The notes under the pieces were generated by a model, which saw nothing but the letters and a program-made list of their open reading frames with translations, did not search any database and was not told where the DNA came from. DNA of 64,000 bases from Candidatus Poribacteria bacterium. GTDB taxonomy: Bacteria; Poribacteria; WGA-4E; WGA-3G. The stretch spans positions 68,763-132,762 of the forward strand of contig VXPE01000036.1 in NCBI GenBank assembly GCA_009839745.1, in the 5' to 3' direction. Positions 18,260 to 27,017 of this stretch are shown one piece after another. The number at the start of each line of letters is the position of its first letter. Positions within the stretch are counted from its first letter, which is position 1. A program made the translations under genes and the position numbers.

Positions 18260-19630
18260 ATGAAGATCCAAGACGTTCTACTTTCTGATTACGGAAAAGT
18301 CTCAAGTATACCCTCCCCTGTTAATCAGCTGATGACCGATTTTGCTGTCGGTTTTCGAGACGGACGCGACATCAATCTCGGTGTCGGATACGTCAATGAA
18401 CGGACGATTCCGCATCAGCAGATTCAACACGCCTGCGAAGCAGTTCTCGCACACCCTAAAAAATACCGCGCATCCCTCAATTACGGCGGGGCACAAGGTT
18501 CGCCGAATCTGATTGCGTCACTCAGAAGGTTTCACATTGAGAATCGGATCGGTGGCATCACTGAACAGACCTTAAACAGTCGGGAGATTGTTATCGGTGC
18601 AAACGGGGCAACGAGTTTGTTAGAGAGCATCACCCACCTACTTCCTGCCGGTATCGTGCTGACCGCGGACCCGATGTATTATATCTACTGCAATGATTTG
18701 GAGAGGAAAGGTTTTAGCGTTCTCGCGATACCTGAAGATAACGAAGGACTTGATGCTGAACGTTTGAGGACCAAACTAACGGGGCTCGGCACTGAAAAAG
18801 AGGCTATCCGTTTTTTTTATGTTGTAACGGTTAACAATCCGACCTGCACAATTCTATCCAACGACCGTAAGAGAGAGCTCGTTGATATTGTTACTCGACT
18901 TTCATACGAAGTCGGACGAAAAATCCCTATTTTTTTTGACAACGCTTACAGCGACCTCGTGCATGACAGTGCGATTGAACCTTTGGTGTCTGCGCTCTGC
19001 TACGATACACTCGGTATTGTCTATGAAATTGGCACTCTGTCAAAAATCCTTGCTCCTGGGTTACGTATCGGTTACCTCATCGGTCCGAAAGGTCCATTGC
19101 TCGACAGCGTTATCCAACGCACAAGTGACATTGGGTTCAGTGCTCCGCTCATCAATCAAGAAATCGCAAGCTACCTGCTTGACCACGGTATTGAAGCACA
19201 AATCCAAAAAGTTAATAAAGGGTACCACCAGAAGGCAAAACAGGTCAAAGCATGGATAGCAGAATTACTGAGTGATAACGTTCAGGAGTGCAGGGGTGGG
19301 AGTGCTGGCTTCTACTACTACTTGACGCTATCGAGTGTCACAACAGATATGACCTCTGATTTTTTCAAGTTTTTGACGCGAACAACTCAACGAGAAGCGG
19401 TCGATGGACCGCCGGTTTCCCAACATCCAAAAGTAATTTACATTCCGGGTGAACACTGTGTCCATTCAGCTGGCGACATGGTCGAGGTCGGGAAACGACA
19501 ATTCCGTATATCCTACGGATTTGAGGAACTCCCGCAGATTCACGCGGCGTTGACACACATGAAATCTGCGATAGTCTATAGCCATGAAAATTCGTTGGAC
19601 TACCAACGCACCTCACAGAATTCCTCGTAA
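18260..19630 (+). CDS. PLP-dependent aminotransferase class I/II
   Basis: This 456-residue enzyme has the fold-type I aminotransferase pattern: Y-G-G-A-Q-G-S-P-x-L near residue 75, G-A-N-G-A-T-S-L-L, N-N-P-T for the substrate/PLP Asn, F-F-D-N-A-Y-S-D for the PLP-pyridine Asp and Tyr, and the Schiff-base Lys in G-T-L-S-K-I-L-A-P-G-L-R-I-G. An Arg for the substrate carboxylate lies near the end in R-Q-F-R-I-S-Y-G. The substrate is not evident. It starts 22 bases after the epimerase-like gene. Its last 31 bases overlap the minus-strand moeB/thiF gene tail to tail. Confidence 0.87.
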   Translation: MKIQDVLLSDYGKVSSIPSPVNQLMTDFAVGFRDGRDINLGVGYVNERTIPHQQIQHACEAVLAHPKKYRASLNYGGAQGSPNLIASLRRFHIENRIGGITEQTLNSREIVIGANGATSLLESITHLLPAGIVLTADPMYYIYCNDLERKGFSVLAIPEDNEGLDAERLRTKLTGLGTEKEAIRFFYVVTVNNPTCTILSNDRKRELVDIVTRLSYEVGRKIPIFFDNAYSDLVHDSAIEPLVSALCYDTLGIVYEIGTLSKILAPGLRIGYLIGPKGPLLDSVIQRTSDIGFSAPLINQEIASYLLDHGIEAQIQKVNKGYHQKAKQVKAWIAELLSDNVQECRGGSAGFYYYLTLSSVTTDMTSDFFKFLTRTTQREAVDGPPVSQHPKVIYIPGEHCVHSAGDMVEVGKRQFRISYGFEELPQIHAALTHMKSAIVYSHENSLDYQRTSQNSS

Positions 19631-20406
19631 TCCATCAATTCATGGATGGTGGGATTTTCACCACACATCGGGCAATCGCAATTTTGGCGGAGTTTTAGTT
19701 TGTTGAAATCCATGGATAACGCGTCGAAAAGCAGAAGGCTCCCGATGAGCGATTCACCGATGTTCAGCAGGACTTTAAGTGCTTCAACGGCTTGGATTGT
19801 GCCGATAATGCCGGGTAACACACCAAAGACCCCGGCTTCTTGGCAGCTCGGTGCCATCCCTGGAGGTGGCGGTTCGGGAAAGATACATCGATAACACGGT
19901 CCTTTGCCCGGGTAAAGGACGGTAACCTGTCCTTCAAACTGGGAAATGCTGCCGTGCACAATCGGCTTGCCAAGCATAACACATGCGTCGTTGATGAGAT
20001 AGCGGGTCGGGAAGTTGTCGCACCCATCAACAATGAGGTCATACTGCTCTAATATCTCAAAAGCGTTTTCTGAAGTGATACGCTCGTTGTAGGGGATCAC
20101 CTTGACATCTGGGTTCATCTCTGCGATAGTGGCTTCTGCGGATTTCGTCTTCAAAACGCCGATGTCGCTGATGCCGTGCAATATTTGACGTTGCAAATTA
20201 CTGAGATCAACGGCATCGTCGTCAACGATGCCAAGCGTGCCGACCCCTGCCGCTGCAAGGTACATTCCAATAGGGGAACCGAGTCCGCCTGCCCCGATGA
20301 GTAGCACTTTCGATTCAAGCAACCGCGTCTGCCCCATCCCACCGACTTCGTTGAGAATAATATGTCGGCTGTAGCGTTCAATCTGTTCGTTGCTGAAGTT
20401 AAACAT
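19600..20406 (-). CDS. moeB: MoeB/ThiF-family sulfur-carrier adenylyltransferase
   Basis: E1-like enzyme that adenylates the C-terminal Gly-Gly of a small sulfur carrier (MoaD, ThiS or CysO). The 268-residue product starts F-S-N-E-Q-I-E-R-Y-S-R-H-I-I-L and has the ATP motif G-A-G-G-L-G-S-P, D-D-D-x-V-D-L-S-N-L-Q-R-Q, the zinc pairs C-Y-R-C and C-P-M-C, and the active-site Cys in P-S-C-Q-E-A-G-V-F-G-V-L-P-G. There is no C-terminal rhodanese domain. I start it at the ATG at 20406, one base after the upstream gene's stop, not at 20529, which would overlap that gene. Which carrier it serves cannot be decided; moeB and thiF are equally defensible names. Confidence 0.9.
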   Translation of the reverse strand: MFNFSNEQIERYSRHIILNEVGGMGQTRLLESKVLLIGAGGLGSPIGMYLAAAGVGTLGIVDDDAVDLSNLQRQILHGISDIGVLKTKSAEATIAEMNPDVKVIPYNERITSENAFEILEQYDLIVDGCDNFPTRYLINDACVMLGKPIVHGSISQFEGQVTVLYPGKGPCYRCIFPEPPPPGMAPSCQEAGVFGVLPGIIGTIQAVEALKVLLNIGESLIGSLLLFDALSMDFNKLKLRQNCDCPMCGENPTIHELMDYEEFCEVRW

Positions 20407-20407
20407 C

Positions 20408-20986
20408 TTAGGCTCCCAGATTAGAGAGGAGTTCTGAAATCGGTTTATCGGAATTCGCCGAGACTCGCAAAGCGAACCGTTCGCGTGCGTCTTCGGAAGT
20501 GCGTTCCACCGTGAAATCGTCACCGCCATACATCTGTTGTAGGACAGGTGTTAGGTCTGCCTCAACGGACGTTGCTGTTTCGGATGTATTCGGTGCGATA
20601 TGCCGATTGTTTATCATAAACAGGAGATTTGCGCCGTCGAAATGCACCGCGTTTTCCAATTCCGCTGCTGCTTCAAGTTGCTCACATTTGGAGAGCACTT
20701 CTGCAAGTGCTTGGCGAATTTTGTCAGCATTGTCGCCTTCGACTGCATGTTTCCGGTTATAGAGGAATCCGTCCTCATGGTAAGCACTGTCGATGCTATA
20801 GTTGGCTTGCTTCAAAATCAACAGTACACCCGGTCCTGCATCAACGTGCGAATAGTCGGCGTAGTTCAAATAATCTTCTGAATCCGCCTCCTCCATCCAA
20901 CGGTTGAAGACCTTGATGAAGTTGGTATGGTTGATTTTGCTATCTTCGGTTGTAAAAACCTTAATGTTAATCTGTTGTAGATCCAT
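20408..20986 (-). CDS. Conserved protein of unknown function coupled to moeB/thiF
   Basis: The 192-residue acidic protein has no signal peptide. It carries F-I-K-V-F-N-R-W-M-E, then D-Y-S-H-V and G-P-G-V-L-L-I-L near residues 45-58, and Y-S-I-D; from memory a similar string (F-I-P-V-F-H-R-W-I, G-P-G-V) occurs in cyanobacterial hypothetical proteins. Its stop is separated from the moeB ATG by one base, so the two are almost certainly translated together and may work together in sulfur transfer. This functional link is inference; no domain of known activity is recognised. Confidence 0.75.
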   Translation of the reverse strand: MDLQQINIKVFTTEDSKINHTNFIKVFNRWMEEADSEDYLNYADYSHVDAGPGVLLILKQANYSIDSAYHEDGFLYNRKHAVEGDNADKIRQALAEVLSKCEQLEAAAELENAVHFDGANLLFMINNRHIAPNTSETATSVEADLTPVLQQMYGGDDFTVERTSEDARERFALRVSANSDKPISELLSNLGA

Positions 20987-21127
20987 TCTGGTAAAAAATT
21001 TCCTATAAACATAACGCCCAGATGGGCTTTTCTTGTAAGAGCAGGGTTCACCTGCGATATTTTAATTACCAGCACACTATTCCTGAATCTCAGCACTGAT
21101 ATTCTGATGTTAAAAGCAACATTGCTT

Positions 21128-21334
21128 TTACTCTACTTTCTTACAGGTCTCAATTTGACGTATTTCTTTCAAAAATGTTTCCTTATCAAACGTTTCCATC
21201 CATTTATGCCGTTCGATAGAATAATCACCTTTTCCATCTTTGTGTTGAAATATTTTTTCTAAAAGCGCGTGAACATCCGGATTTCGACGACGGAGTTCTG
21301 CCATCTCATCTTCAAGCAGAGTTTGTATGTTCAT
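21128..21334 (-). CDS. Small charged protein downstream of the PIN gene
   Basis: The 68-residue product is highly charged and helical (E-D-E-M-A-E-L-R-R-R, then D-K-E-T-F-L-K-E-I-R-Q). The ATG at 21334 follows GAGGAG, which lies in the last codons of the PIN reading frame, so the gene overlaps the 3' end of the PIN gene by 24 bases. Its size, charge and coupling fit a toxin-antitoxin partner, although antitoxins usually precede their PIN toxin. The family is not recognised. Confidence 0.6.
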   Translation of the reverse strand: MNIQTLLEDEMAELRRRNPDVHALLEKIFQHKDGKGDYSIERHKWMETFDKETFLKEIRQIETCKKVE

Positions 21335-21795
21335 CTTTACTAATCTCCTCTAACCATGTATAAGGATTTTCAACACGGACACGAAGTTGTAAATGAAAGC
21401 GTTTTGCCCTTCTGAGCATCCGATCATCGGTTGTTAGGAGAATCCGCCTGACCACTTTCGGCAGAAGCGATATGCAAAGCATCCAGCCACTTAAATCCCA
21501 ATAATTCTAATTGGGTTCCGCGTGCTGTTTCCGCTACGCCAATTGTGACATTTTGGTTTGCGAGATCCAACAAGACTTTCATTTCAGTATGTAACGTTTT
21601 ATTGGGAGTCCTGCTGATCTCATTGATTAGCACCGTGCTGGTAAGCCACTGCCATTGTGTTGTGAAGAATCGGGCAAGAATTATCTTAACAGCTCCAGTT
21701 TCCTGGCAAATCCTCGCTTGGGTCTGATCGTTGAAAAGACGATTCAAGCAACATGTATCAAGATAGATTTTCCAATTCTGAAGAAGGGGCTGCAC
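21311..21795 (-). pseudogene. PIN-domain toxin-like gene, frameshifted
   Basis: The first frame starts at a GTG (21795) and encodes I-Y-L-D-T-C-C-L-N-R-L-F with the first catalytic Asp of a VapC-like PIN ribonuclease, and the later block W-L-D-A-L-H-I-A-S-A-E-S-G-Q-A-D with the second conserved acid. It then hits a stop at about 21424. In another frame, starting at about 21450, the sequence continues the family exactly as expected: L-L-T-T-D-D-R-M-L-R-R-A and E-N-P-Y-T-W-L-E-E-I, ending with TGA at 21311. A change of one inserted or two lost bases near 21450 therefore splits the gene. It could be an inactivating mutation or a sequencing error. No antitoxin gene lies immediately upstream. Confidence 0.75.
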
Positions 21796-21879
21796 ACACT
21801 CACTCTATCGGATGGGTCTGTTATTGTTGAGTTTACTATCGTTACGCGCTTACTATCTGCTCCATGGCAGTAACGGCTT

Positions 21880-21908
21880 GTAGGGATGAGTTTGAAACCC
21901 ACCCCTAC
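21880..21908. repeat. REP-like palindrome GTAGGG...CCCTAC
   Basis: GTAGGG-TG-GTTT pairs with AAAC-CA-CCCTAC almost perfectly. Related palindromes with GTAGG ends or a GGGTT/AACCC core lie at 26971-27001, 27827-27852 and 31606-31620, all between genes. Confidence 0.5.
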
Positions 21909-21929
21909 CAGATAGAAAAATATTATACC

Positions 21930-24374
21930 CTACTCACCCTTCCGAACGGTGAGACGGTAGTGCTGTCCAACCTTCTTGGTGTCAACAATCTCATGCCCAT
22001 CGTTGGTGAGGCTCTTCGGGACGTTCTCAATCGGTTCGCCATCGTCGATGGTGACTTCGAGAAGCTGACCGAGGTCCATCGTTTCCAACCGAATCTTTGC
22101 TTGGACGTAGTTGAACGGACAGGCAACACCCTTCAGATCGAGGCTATCCACGATTTCTTCAACCGGCTTCGTTTCCTTGACAACCCTTGGTTTCCGGGCA
22201 GGTCGTTTACGACGGCGTTTACGACGGCTCTCTTCCTCTTCCTCTTGCTTGATGCGCATACGGTTATAGACGTTATGCGATTCTTCAACGAAGAGTGTAG
22301 CTTCTTCAACGCGGCGGTGTGACAATTCGTGGTCAAACGTAGAAGCATCTTCCTCTGTTGCTTTGAAGATATGCGCGCCGTAACCGGGGAAGAAGTTACC
22401 GGGTTCAAAGAAGTGGGTGCGGAATTCGTTGACGGTGGTCGCGTCGTCAATATATTGCAAGCCTACCGTCGTCAAGAGTCCATCTGCAGCTCTGATCATC
22501 GCGTTAAAAGCCAATTCTGCGGAATCTTGAAATACACCCTTTTCCAAGTCCAAACCGGATTCATAGATAAGCCGATCTGCCTCTTCCAGCTTCATGGAGA
22601 CGAGTGCGACGACCTCTCCTGCACACTCACCAACACCTGTTTTGAGTTGGTAATCTTTCGTGTCGCCGGTGTCTACATAGAACTCTGGTGCTTCCTCATA
22701 AGATGGAATCTTATCGTACTTGGATAAGATTTGCTTGATCTCCGCCTTACCGAGTCGTGCGACGTAATCGGTGAAGGATTCTTCCTCATTTCGTTCCGCC
22801 GTATACTTACCGGTCAACTCCTCAATGAACGTCGGAATATATTTGCCGTGGATTTTACCAGTGGCAAGTCCATAAGAACTGGCGTTTTCCACCATGTGTC
22901 CACCAAGCAGCACCTGATAGTAAGGTGCAATATGCGCGCCCATCCGGCGCGAGGAACCGAAGAAACCAATATTCGCGATATGATGCTGTCCACAGGAGTT
23001 AGGGCATCCGCTAATCTTAATCCGAAAGTCTTTAATTTCATTCTGCACACCGGTTTCAATGAAATAGTTTCGCAGGTGCGCTGCCAGACCCCGTGAAGAA
23101 GAAACACCGAGTTTGCAGGAGTCAGTACCCGGGCAAGCGGTAATATCAACCATGGATTCCGCACCTGGGTCCCCGAGACCGATCGCCTTCAGTTCGCGAT
23201 AGAGCGCGGGGAGATCTGTCATTGTCACCCAACGGAGAACGATGTTCTGTTCGACTGTGGCACGGATAGTGTCTTTCACATATTTCCGAGAAATATCTGC
23301 CAAAGCACGCGTCTGATCTGCAGTAATATCGCCCAGAGGCAACGTAATCGTCACAAAAGCATAACCGGGTTGACTCTGTAACCGCACGTTGGATTGATAC
23401 CACTGTTCAAACCCGTCAGGTCTCGAAGCACCATTGAGCTGCGTCGGTGCCTTGAGCGGACTTTCGTTGTAAGCGTCGAGATTGTCCAGATATGCTGTCC
23501 ATTCCGGATCGTGGCGTAGTGTAGCCCGATCGTCAAGTACCTGTGTACGGAATTCCTCAATGCCGTATTTGGCGATCACAAACTTTAGACGCGCCTTATT
23601 CCGATTCCGGCGTTCCCCTAAACGGGTGAAGACTCTGCAAATCGATTGTGAAATCGGGAGCAGTTCTTCTGCGGAGACGAAATCATCAAACACTTTCGCT
23701 TGATGTGGTACTGCACCGAGTCCACCGCCAACATAAAGTTTAAAGCCGCGCTTGACCTCGCCATCCACCTCTTTAACGGCGGCAACTGCCCCGATGTCGT
23801 GCATGTTTGCCAAACCACAGGCGTGTTCTTCACATCCAGAAAACGCGATTTTGAACTTACGACCAAAATCTTGGGCATCTGGGTGTCCCAAAAGGAATGC
23901 AGACAACGCCTTAGAATAGGGCGTTATGTCAAACGTCTCATCTTGGCAGACCCCGCTGAGGGGGCATGCTGTGACGTTTCTCACGACATTACCACACGCC
24001 TCCTTTGTTGTGATGTCCACGCTCGCGAGACGGCGCATCAACTCGGGGGTGTTGTTGATGTCTACATAATGGTATTGGACATCTTGACGTGTCGTAATGT
24101 GAATGATGTTGTCCGAGAATTCTTCGGCTACATCTGCTAACATTTCAAGTTGTACGGCTGTGAGTCCGCCGAACGGAATTTTAACACGGATCATCTGCGA
24201 TCTATCATCGCGCTGCCCGTAAACCCCATGCCGAAGTCTAAATTCGGTAAAGAGCGTCTCTTCGACTTGGCCGGCTTGAACCCGACCGAGTTGAATTTCA
24301 TAAATTTCAATTTCGCGGGCAACATCAGACGGGATTGCCGACGTATCATAGGCCCCCGCGTATTCAGTAGCCAT
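21930..24374 (-). CDS. Sulfite/nitrite reductase haemoprotein fused to a TusA-like domain
   Basis: Residues 1-560 are a ferredoxin-type sulfite/nitrite reductase with two ferredoxin-like halves: L-R-H-G-V-Y-G-Q-R...Q-M-I-R-V-K-I-P near residue 48, and the sirohaem/4Fe-4S cysteines in T-A-C-P-G-T-D-S-C and S-G-C-P-N-S-C-G-Q-H-H. An earlier half-site N-V-T-A-C-P-L-S-G-V-C is degenerate. A helical segment with G-E-C-A-G-E-V-V follows (about 590-680, HEPN-like in shape), then a Lys/Arg/Glu-rich linker, and finally a TusA/SirA-type domain (about 742-814) with L-D-L-K-G-V-A-C-P-F, whose Cys is the persulfide-type residue, although the usual C-P-x-P is C-P-F-N. The fusion suggests direct handling of the reduced sulfur. 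AAGGAG precedes the ATG; a good promoter lies at 24500-24528. Confidence 0.88.
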   Translation of the reverse strand: MATEYAGAYDTSAIPSDVAREIEIYEIQLGRVQAGQVEETLFTEFRLRHGVYGQRDDRSQMIRVKIPFGGLTAVQLEMLADVAEEFSDNIIHITTRQDVQYHYVDINNTPELMRRLASVDITTKEACGNVVRNVTACPLSGVCQDETFDITPYSKALSAFLLGHPDAQDFGRKFKIAFSGCEEHACGLANMHDIGAVAAVKEVDGEVKRGFKLYVGGGLGAVPHQAKVFDDFVSAEELLPISQSICRVFTRLGERRNRNKARLKFVIAKYGIEEFRTQVLDDRATLRHDPEWTAYLDNLDAYNESPLKAPTQLNGASRPDGFEQWYQSNVRLQSQPGYAFVTITLPLGDITADQTRALADISRKYVKDTIRATVEQNIVLRWVTMTDLPALYRELKAIGLGDPGAESMVDITACPGTDSCKLGVSSSRGLAAHLRNYFIETGVQNEIKDFRIKISGCPNSCGQHHIANIGFFGSSRRMGAHIAPYYQVLLGGHMVENASSYGLATGKIHGKYIPTFIEELTGKYTAERNEEESFTDYVARLGKAEIKQILSKYDKIPSYEEAPEFYVDTGDTKDYQLKTGVGECAGEVVALVSMKLEEADRLIYESGLDLEKGVFQDSAELAFNAMIRAADGLLTTVGLQYIDDATTVNEFRTHFFEPGNFFPGYGAHIFKATEEDASTFDHELSHRRVEEATLFVEESHNVYNRMRIKQEEEEESRRKRRRKRPARKPRVVKETKPVEEIVDSLDLKGVACPFNYVQAKIRLETMDLGQLLEVTIDDGEPIENVPKSLTNDGHEIVDTKKVGQHYRLTVRKGE

Positions 24375-24499
24375 TCTAAACTCCTTATTGACCTCAGATT
24401 CTTAGTGTGCGTTGATTAATGTCCGATTGTTTTCTATTTAGCCGAAGGTTACGCGCCGATTTGCATGGTATCCAGCCATTAGAAATCCTTAAAGAGTAT

Positions 24500-24528
24500 A
24501 GTATACCGTAAAATGCAATAAAAATCAA
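24500..24528 (-). promoter_or_regulatory. Promoter for the sulfite reductase gene
   Basis: On the minus strand TTGATT (24528-24523) and TATACT (24505-24500) are separated by 17 bases, about 125 bases ahead of the start codon at 24374. Confidence 0.6.
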
Positions 24529-24543
24529 GGATAATCTTCTGTT

Positions 24544-25638
24544 CTAAGTTTCTGGTGCGTCTCCCCAATCCGGAATTGGAAGTAATTCTCCGTCTCGCAA
24601 AGCAGATTCATGTGCAACAAACCCGGGTGCACAATATCGAACCGCCTCCCAAACGTTGACGCGTGGCAATCGTTGACGATTGACGGAATCCACGAATTCG
24701 TGTACGATATAGGCGTGTGAACCGCCATGTCCGCCGAGATCCGCAGCGAGTGTATCCGGAAGATCTTCGTGCGATCTTGAAGGCTCGACGATTTCTCTCC
24801 CGTGTTTGTCTGCCCAAACGCATCCCGCGAGACTTTGTTCGTAACTCCCCTCTGTCCCATAAATACCACTGACGCGTTCAGATCCGGGGTGTCCAACCCG
24901 CCGGAACTCACAGATTTGCATTGTTGCTCCGTTGTTCATTGTGAAAAGTCCGACTTCGTTGGAGTAGGGATTTTTGTGAATGGTGTCCGTTCGAAACCAA
25001 TCGTCGTTCGGATAGATATATCCCTGTGCGGAAACCGATGTTGCGTGCGCTTTCATTACGGAGATAGGAAAACAGGTTGAGTGGGTTGGATAATACATCG
25101 GGATACCGCCCATTTTATCGCGTCCCCACTGCGCTCCCCACCGATTTTTCGCCACATCGTAGAGCCCGTGGTCCATGTCATGAAAATACTCGGCACGGCA
25201 ATGAACGAACTCCCCGAACGCCCCCTCCGCTGCTTTCTGACGACAGAAGGCGGTTTCTGGACGGAAATAACTCGTCTCCCCGTTCATGTATATCATTCCG
25301 GTTCGCGCAACGGTTCTGACAAGTGCCTCACATTCATCTAAAGATGCCGCAGCAGGGACAGCGGTATAGACATGCTTTCCGGATTCCATGGCTTGAATTG
25401 CCTGCGGGGCGTGCATCCAGTGCTGCGTGATGATCACGAGCGCATCTAAATCCGATCTGCAGATGTCATCAAGACTTGAATAGGTTTCAGAAATTTCAAA
25501 CTGCTTTGCATATTTCGTCAACCGGTCTTCGCGCAAATCGCAGAGCGCGAGACGATGTACATCTGGATGGGACTTATACGATTGGATAAACGCCGGTCCG
25601 AACATGCCTAAGCCTACCATCCCGACACTGATACTCAT
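24544..25638 (-). CDS. Gfo/Idh/MocA-family oxidoreductase
   Basis: NAD(P)-dependent dehydrogenase of the glucose-fructose oxidoreductase/inositol dehydrogenase family. The Rossmann motif is V-G-M-V-G-L-G-M-F-G at residues 5-14, followed by the family pattern 'A-L-V-I-I-T...H...A-I-Q-A-M-E-S-G-K-H-V-Y-T-A-V-P-A-A'. The usual E-K-P after K-H-V is replaced by A-V-P, so the conserved Lys is missing, as in some sugar-modifying relatives; this may mean an altered or lost activity. The C-terminal domain contains D-K-M-G-G-I-P and Y-P-T-H. Divergently transcribed from a second family member across a 250-base gap. Substrate unknown. Confidence 0.88.
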   Translation of the reverse strand: MSISVGMVGLGMFGPAFIQSYKSHPDVHRLALCDLREDRLTKYAKQFEISETYSSLDDICRSDLDALVIITQHWMHAPQAIQAMESGKHVYTAVPAAASLDECEALVRTVARTGMIYMNGETSYFRPETAFCRQKAAEGAFGEFVHCRAEYFHDMDHGLYDVAKNRWGAQWGRDKMGGIPMYYPTHSTCFPISVMKAHATSVSAQGYIYPNDDWFRTDTIHKNPYSNEVGLFTMNNGATMQICEFRRVGHPGSERVSGIYGTEGSYEQSLAGCVWADKHGREIVEPSRSHEDLPDTLAADLGGHGGSHAYIVHEFVDSVNRQRLPRVNVWEAVRYCAPGFVAHESALRDGELLPIPDWGDAPET

Positions 25639-25757
25639 CTGTCGTTTCCTCCTTCGAGCGATAGCGTGTTCCTACGGAGATTGAGGTGCGTTGATTCTCT
25701 TATGAAGAAGATAGCACGTAACGGAATTGCTGTCAAGTATATTTTTGGAGATATTTG

Positions 25758-25785
25758 TTGACAAAAGCACGAATAATCTTATAAT
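25758..25785 (+). promoter_or_regulatory. Promoter for the Gfo/Idh/MocA-isomerase operon
   Basis: TTGACA (25758-25763) and TATAAT (25780-25785) are both perfect hexamers with a 16-base spacer, about 100 bases before the ATG at 25889. Confidence 0.8.
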
Positions 25786-25888
25786 AAATGCTAAAGTCGC
25801 TGTGGGGTGTTACGGGCAAGCATAAATTTAAACTGCACGTCTTCCCTATAGACGAAATCAATTTCATCATTGGAAGGATTAACTACAA

Positions 25889-26968
25889 ATGGCATTAAAA
25901 GTTGGCGTTGTTGGCATGAGTGGAATTGGCAATAATCATGCGAACTGTCACGCAAATGACGACTTAGCGGAACTGGTTGCGGTGTGCGATATCGCGAAAG
26001 AGCGGGCAGACAGTGCGGCGGAACGTTTCGGTGTAAAGGCATACTATAGCGTAGCGGATATGATTGATGGCGAACCCGACTTGGATATCGTCGATGTCGG
26101 CACCGGTGGATACGAGAACGGTAGTTGGCACTATGAACCAACAATGGAGGCTCTCGATAAGGGAAAACACGTACTCGTTGAGAAACCGCTCTCTAACGAT
26201 ATCGGACAGGCGCGAGAGATGGTAGCGAAAGCCACGAAAGAGGACCTCTATCTCGGCTGTAACCTGAACCATAATTTCACGCCGCCTGCGGAGCAAGCGA
26301 AGAAATATATTGAGGATGGACACATCGGGGAACAGATTTACTGTCTTCACAAAATGGGATTTCCCGGCGGTGAGTTTGGCTATAGTTACTCGAAAGCCCC
26401 GCGGTCAGACGGCTTTCCCTATTTCCACGTGAAAGCCTTTCTGGCGCACCCCTTCAGTGTGATGCGTCATTTCTGTGGCGATATAACCCACGTCCAAGCC
26501 TTCATGAATCGTCCACATTTTAGACGCGGTGCTGGAGATGTGATGGTCTCCATTAACAGCATACATCTCCGTTTTGAAAATGGGTGTATCGGCTACCTAT
26601 TGAGCCATCGTGGCGATGCTACATTCGGTCTCGGCGGTTGGTGGAGTGTCGAACTCGCAGGCACACGTGGCACCTTCTGCATCGAAAACTGCATCGAAAA
26701 AGTGACGTATTGGCCCTCCCCGGGTGCTCCCGATTTCTCTGACGAACCTATTGTCACAGAGTCCGGCATCAATGACTTCGCTCAAACCTTTCCACTGAGA
26801 ATTCATGCTTTTTTAGAAGATGTCACGAATGGTGTACCGAAAGAGCAGTTACGCGCCTCGGGTAGAGACGCGCTCGCGACACTTGAGTATACGTGGGCGG
26901 CGATAGAGTCTTATGAAGAAGGCGGTATTGTGGTACGTCCACATCCACTTCCGCCGTTAAAAGGGTAA
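25889..26968 (+). CDS. Gfo/Idh/MocA-family oxidoreductase
   Basis: The 359-residue enzyme has V-G-V-V-G-M-S-G-I-G-N near the N-terminus (NAD(P) binding), A-V-C-D-I for the cofactor ribose acid, and an intact G-K-H-V-L-V-E-K-P-L motif whose Lys is typical of active family members. The C-terminal half has the extended-sheet dimerisation domain. GGAAGGA precedes the ATG. It is followed 50 bases later by a sugar isomerase/epimerase gene, a pairing common in inositol- or keto-sugar pathways, so oxidation and isomerisation of the same sugar is a reasonable inference. The substrate cannot be named. Confidence 0.9.
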   Translation: MALKVGVVGMSGIGNNHANCHANDDLAELVAVCDIAKERADSAAERFGVKAYYSVADMIDGEPDLDIVDVGTGGYENGSWHYEPTMEALDKGKHVLVEKPLSNDIGQAREMVAKATKEDLYLGCNLNHNFTPPAEQAKKYIEDGHIGEQIYCLHKMGFPGGEFGYSYSKAPRSDGFPYFHVKAFLAHPFSVMRHFCGDITHVQAFMNRPHFRRGAGDVMVSINSIHLRFENGCIGYLLSHRGDATFGLGGWWSVELAGTRGTFCIENCIEKVTYWPSPGAPDFSDEPIVTESGINDFAQTFPLRIHAFLEDVTNGVPKEQLRASGRDALATLEYTWAAIESYEEGGIVVRPHPLPPLKG

Positions 26969-26970
26969 TT

Positions 26971-27001
26971 GTAGGGAGAGCAACGCAATATCCATCCCTA
27001 C
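26971..27001. repeat. REP-like inverted repeat GTAGGGA...TCCCTAC
   Basis: GTAGGGA at 26971 pairs with TCCCTAC at 26995-27001 across 17 bases, in the gap between the oxidoreductase and the isomerase gene. Confidence 0.35.
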
Positions 27002-27017
27002 AGAAGGAGAATTACAT

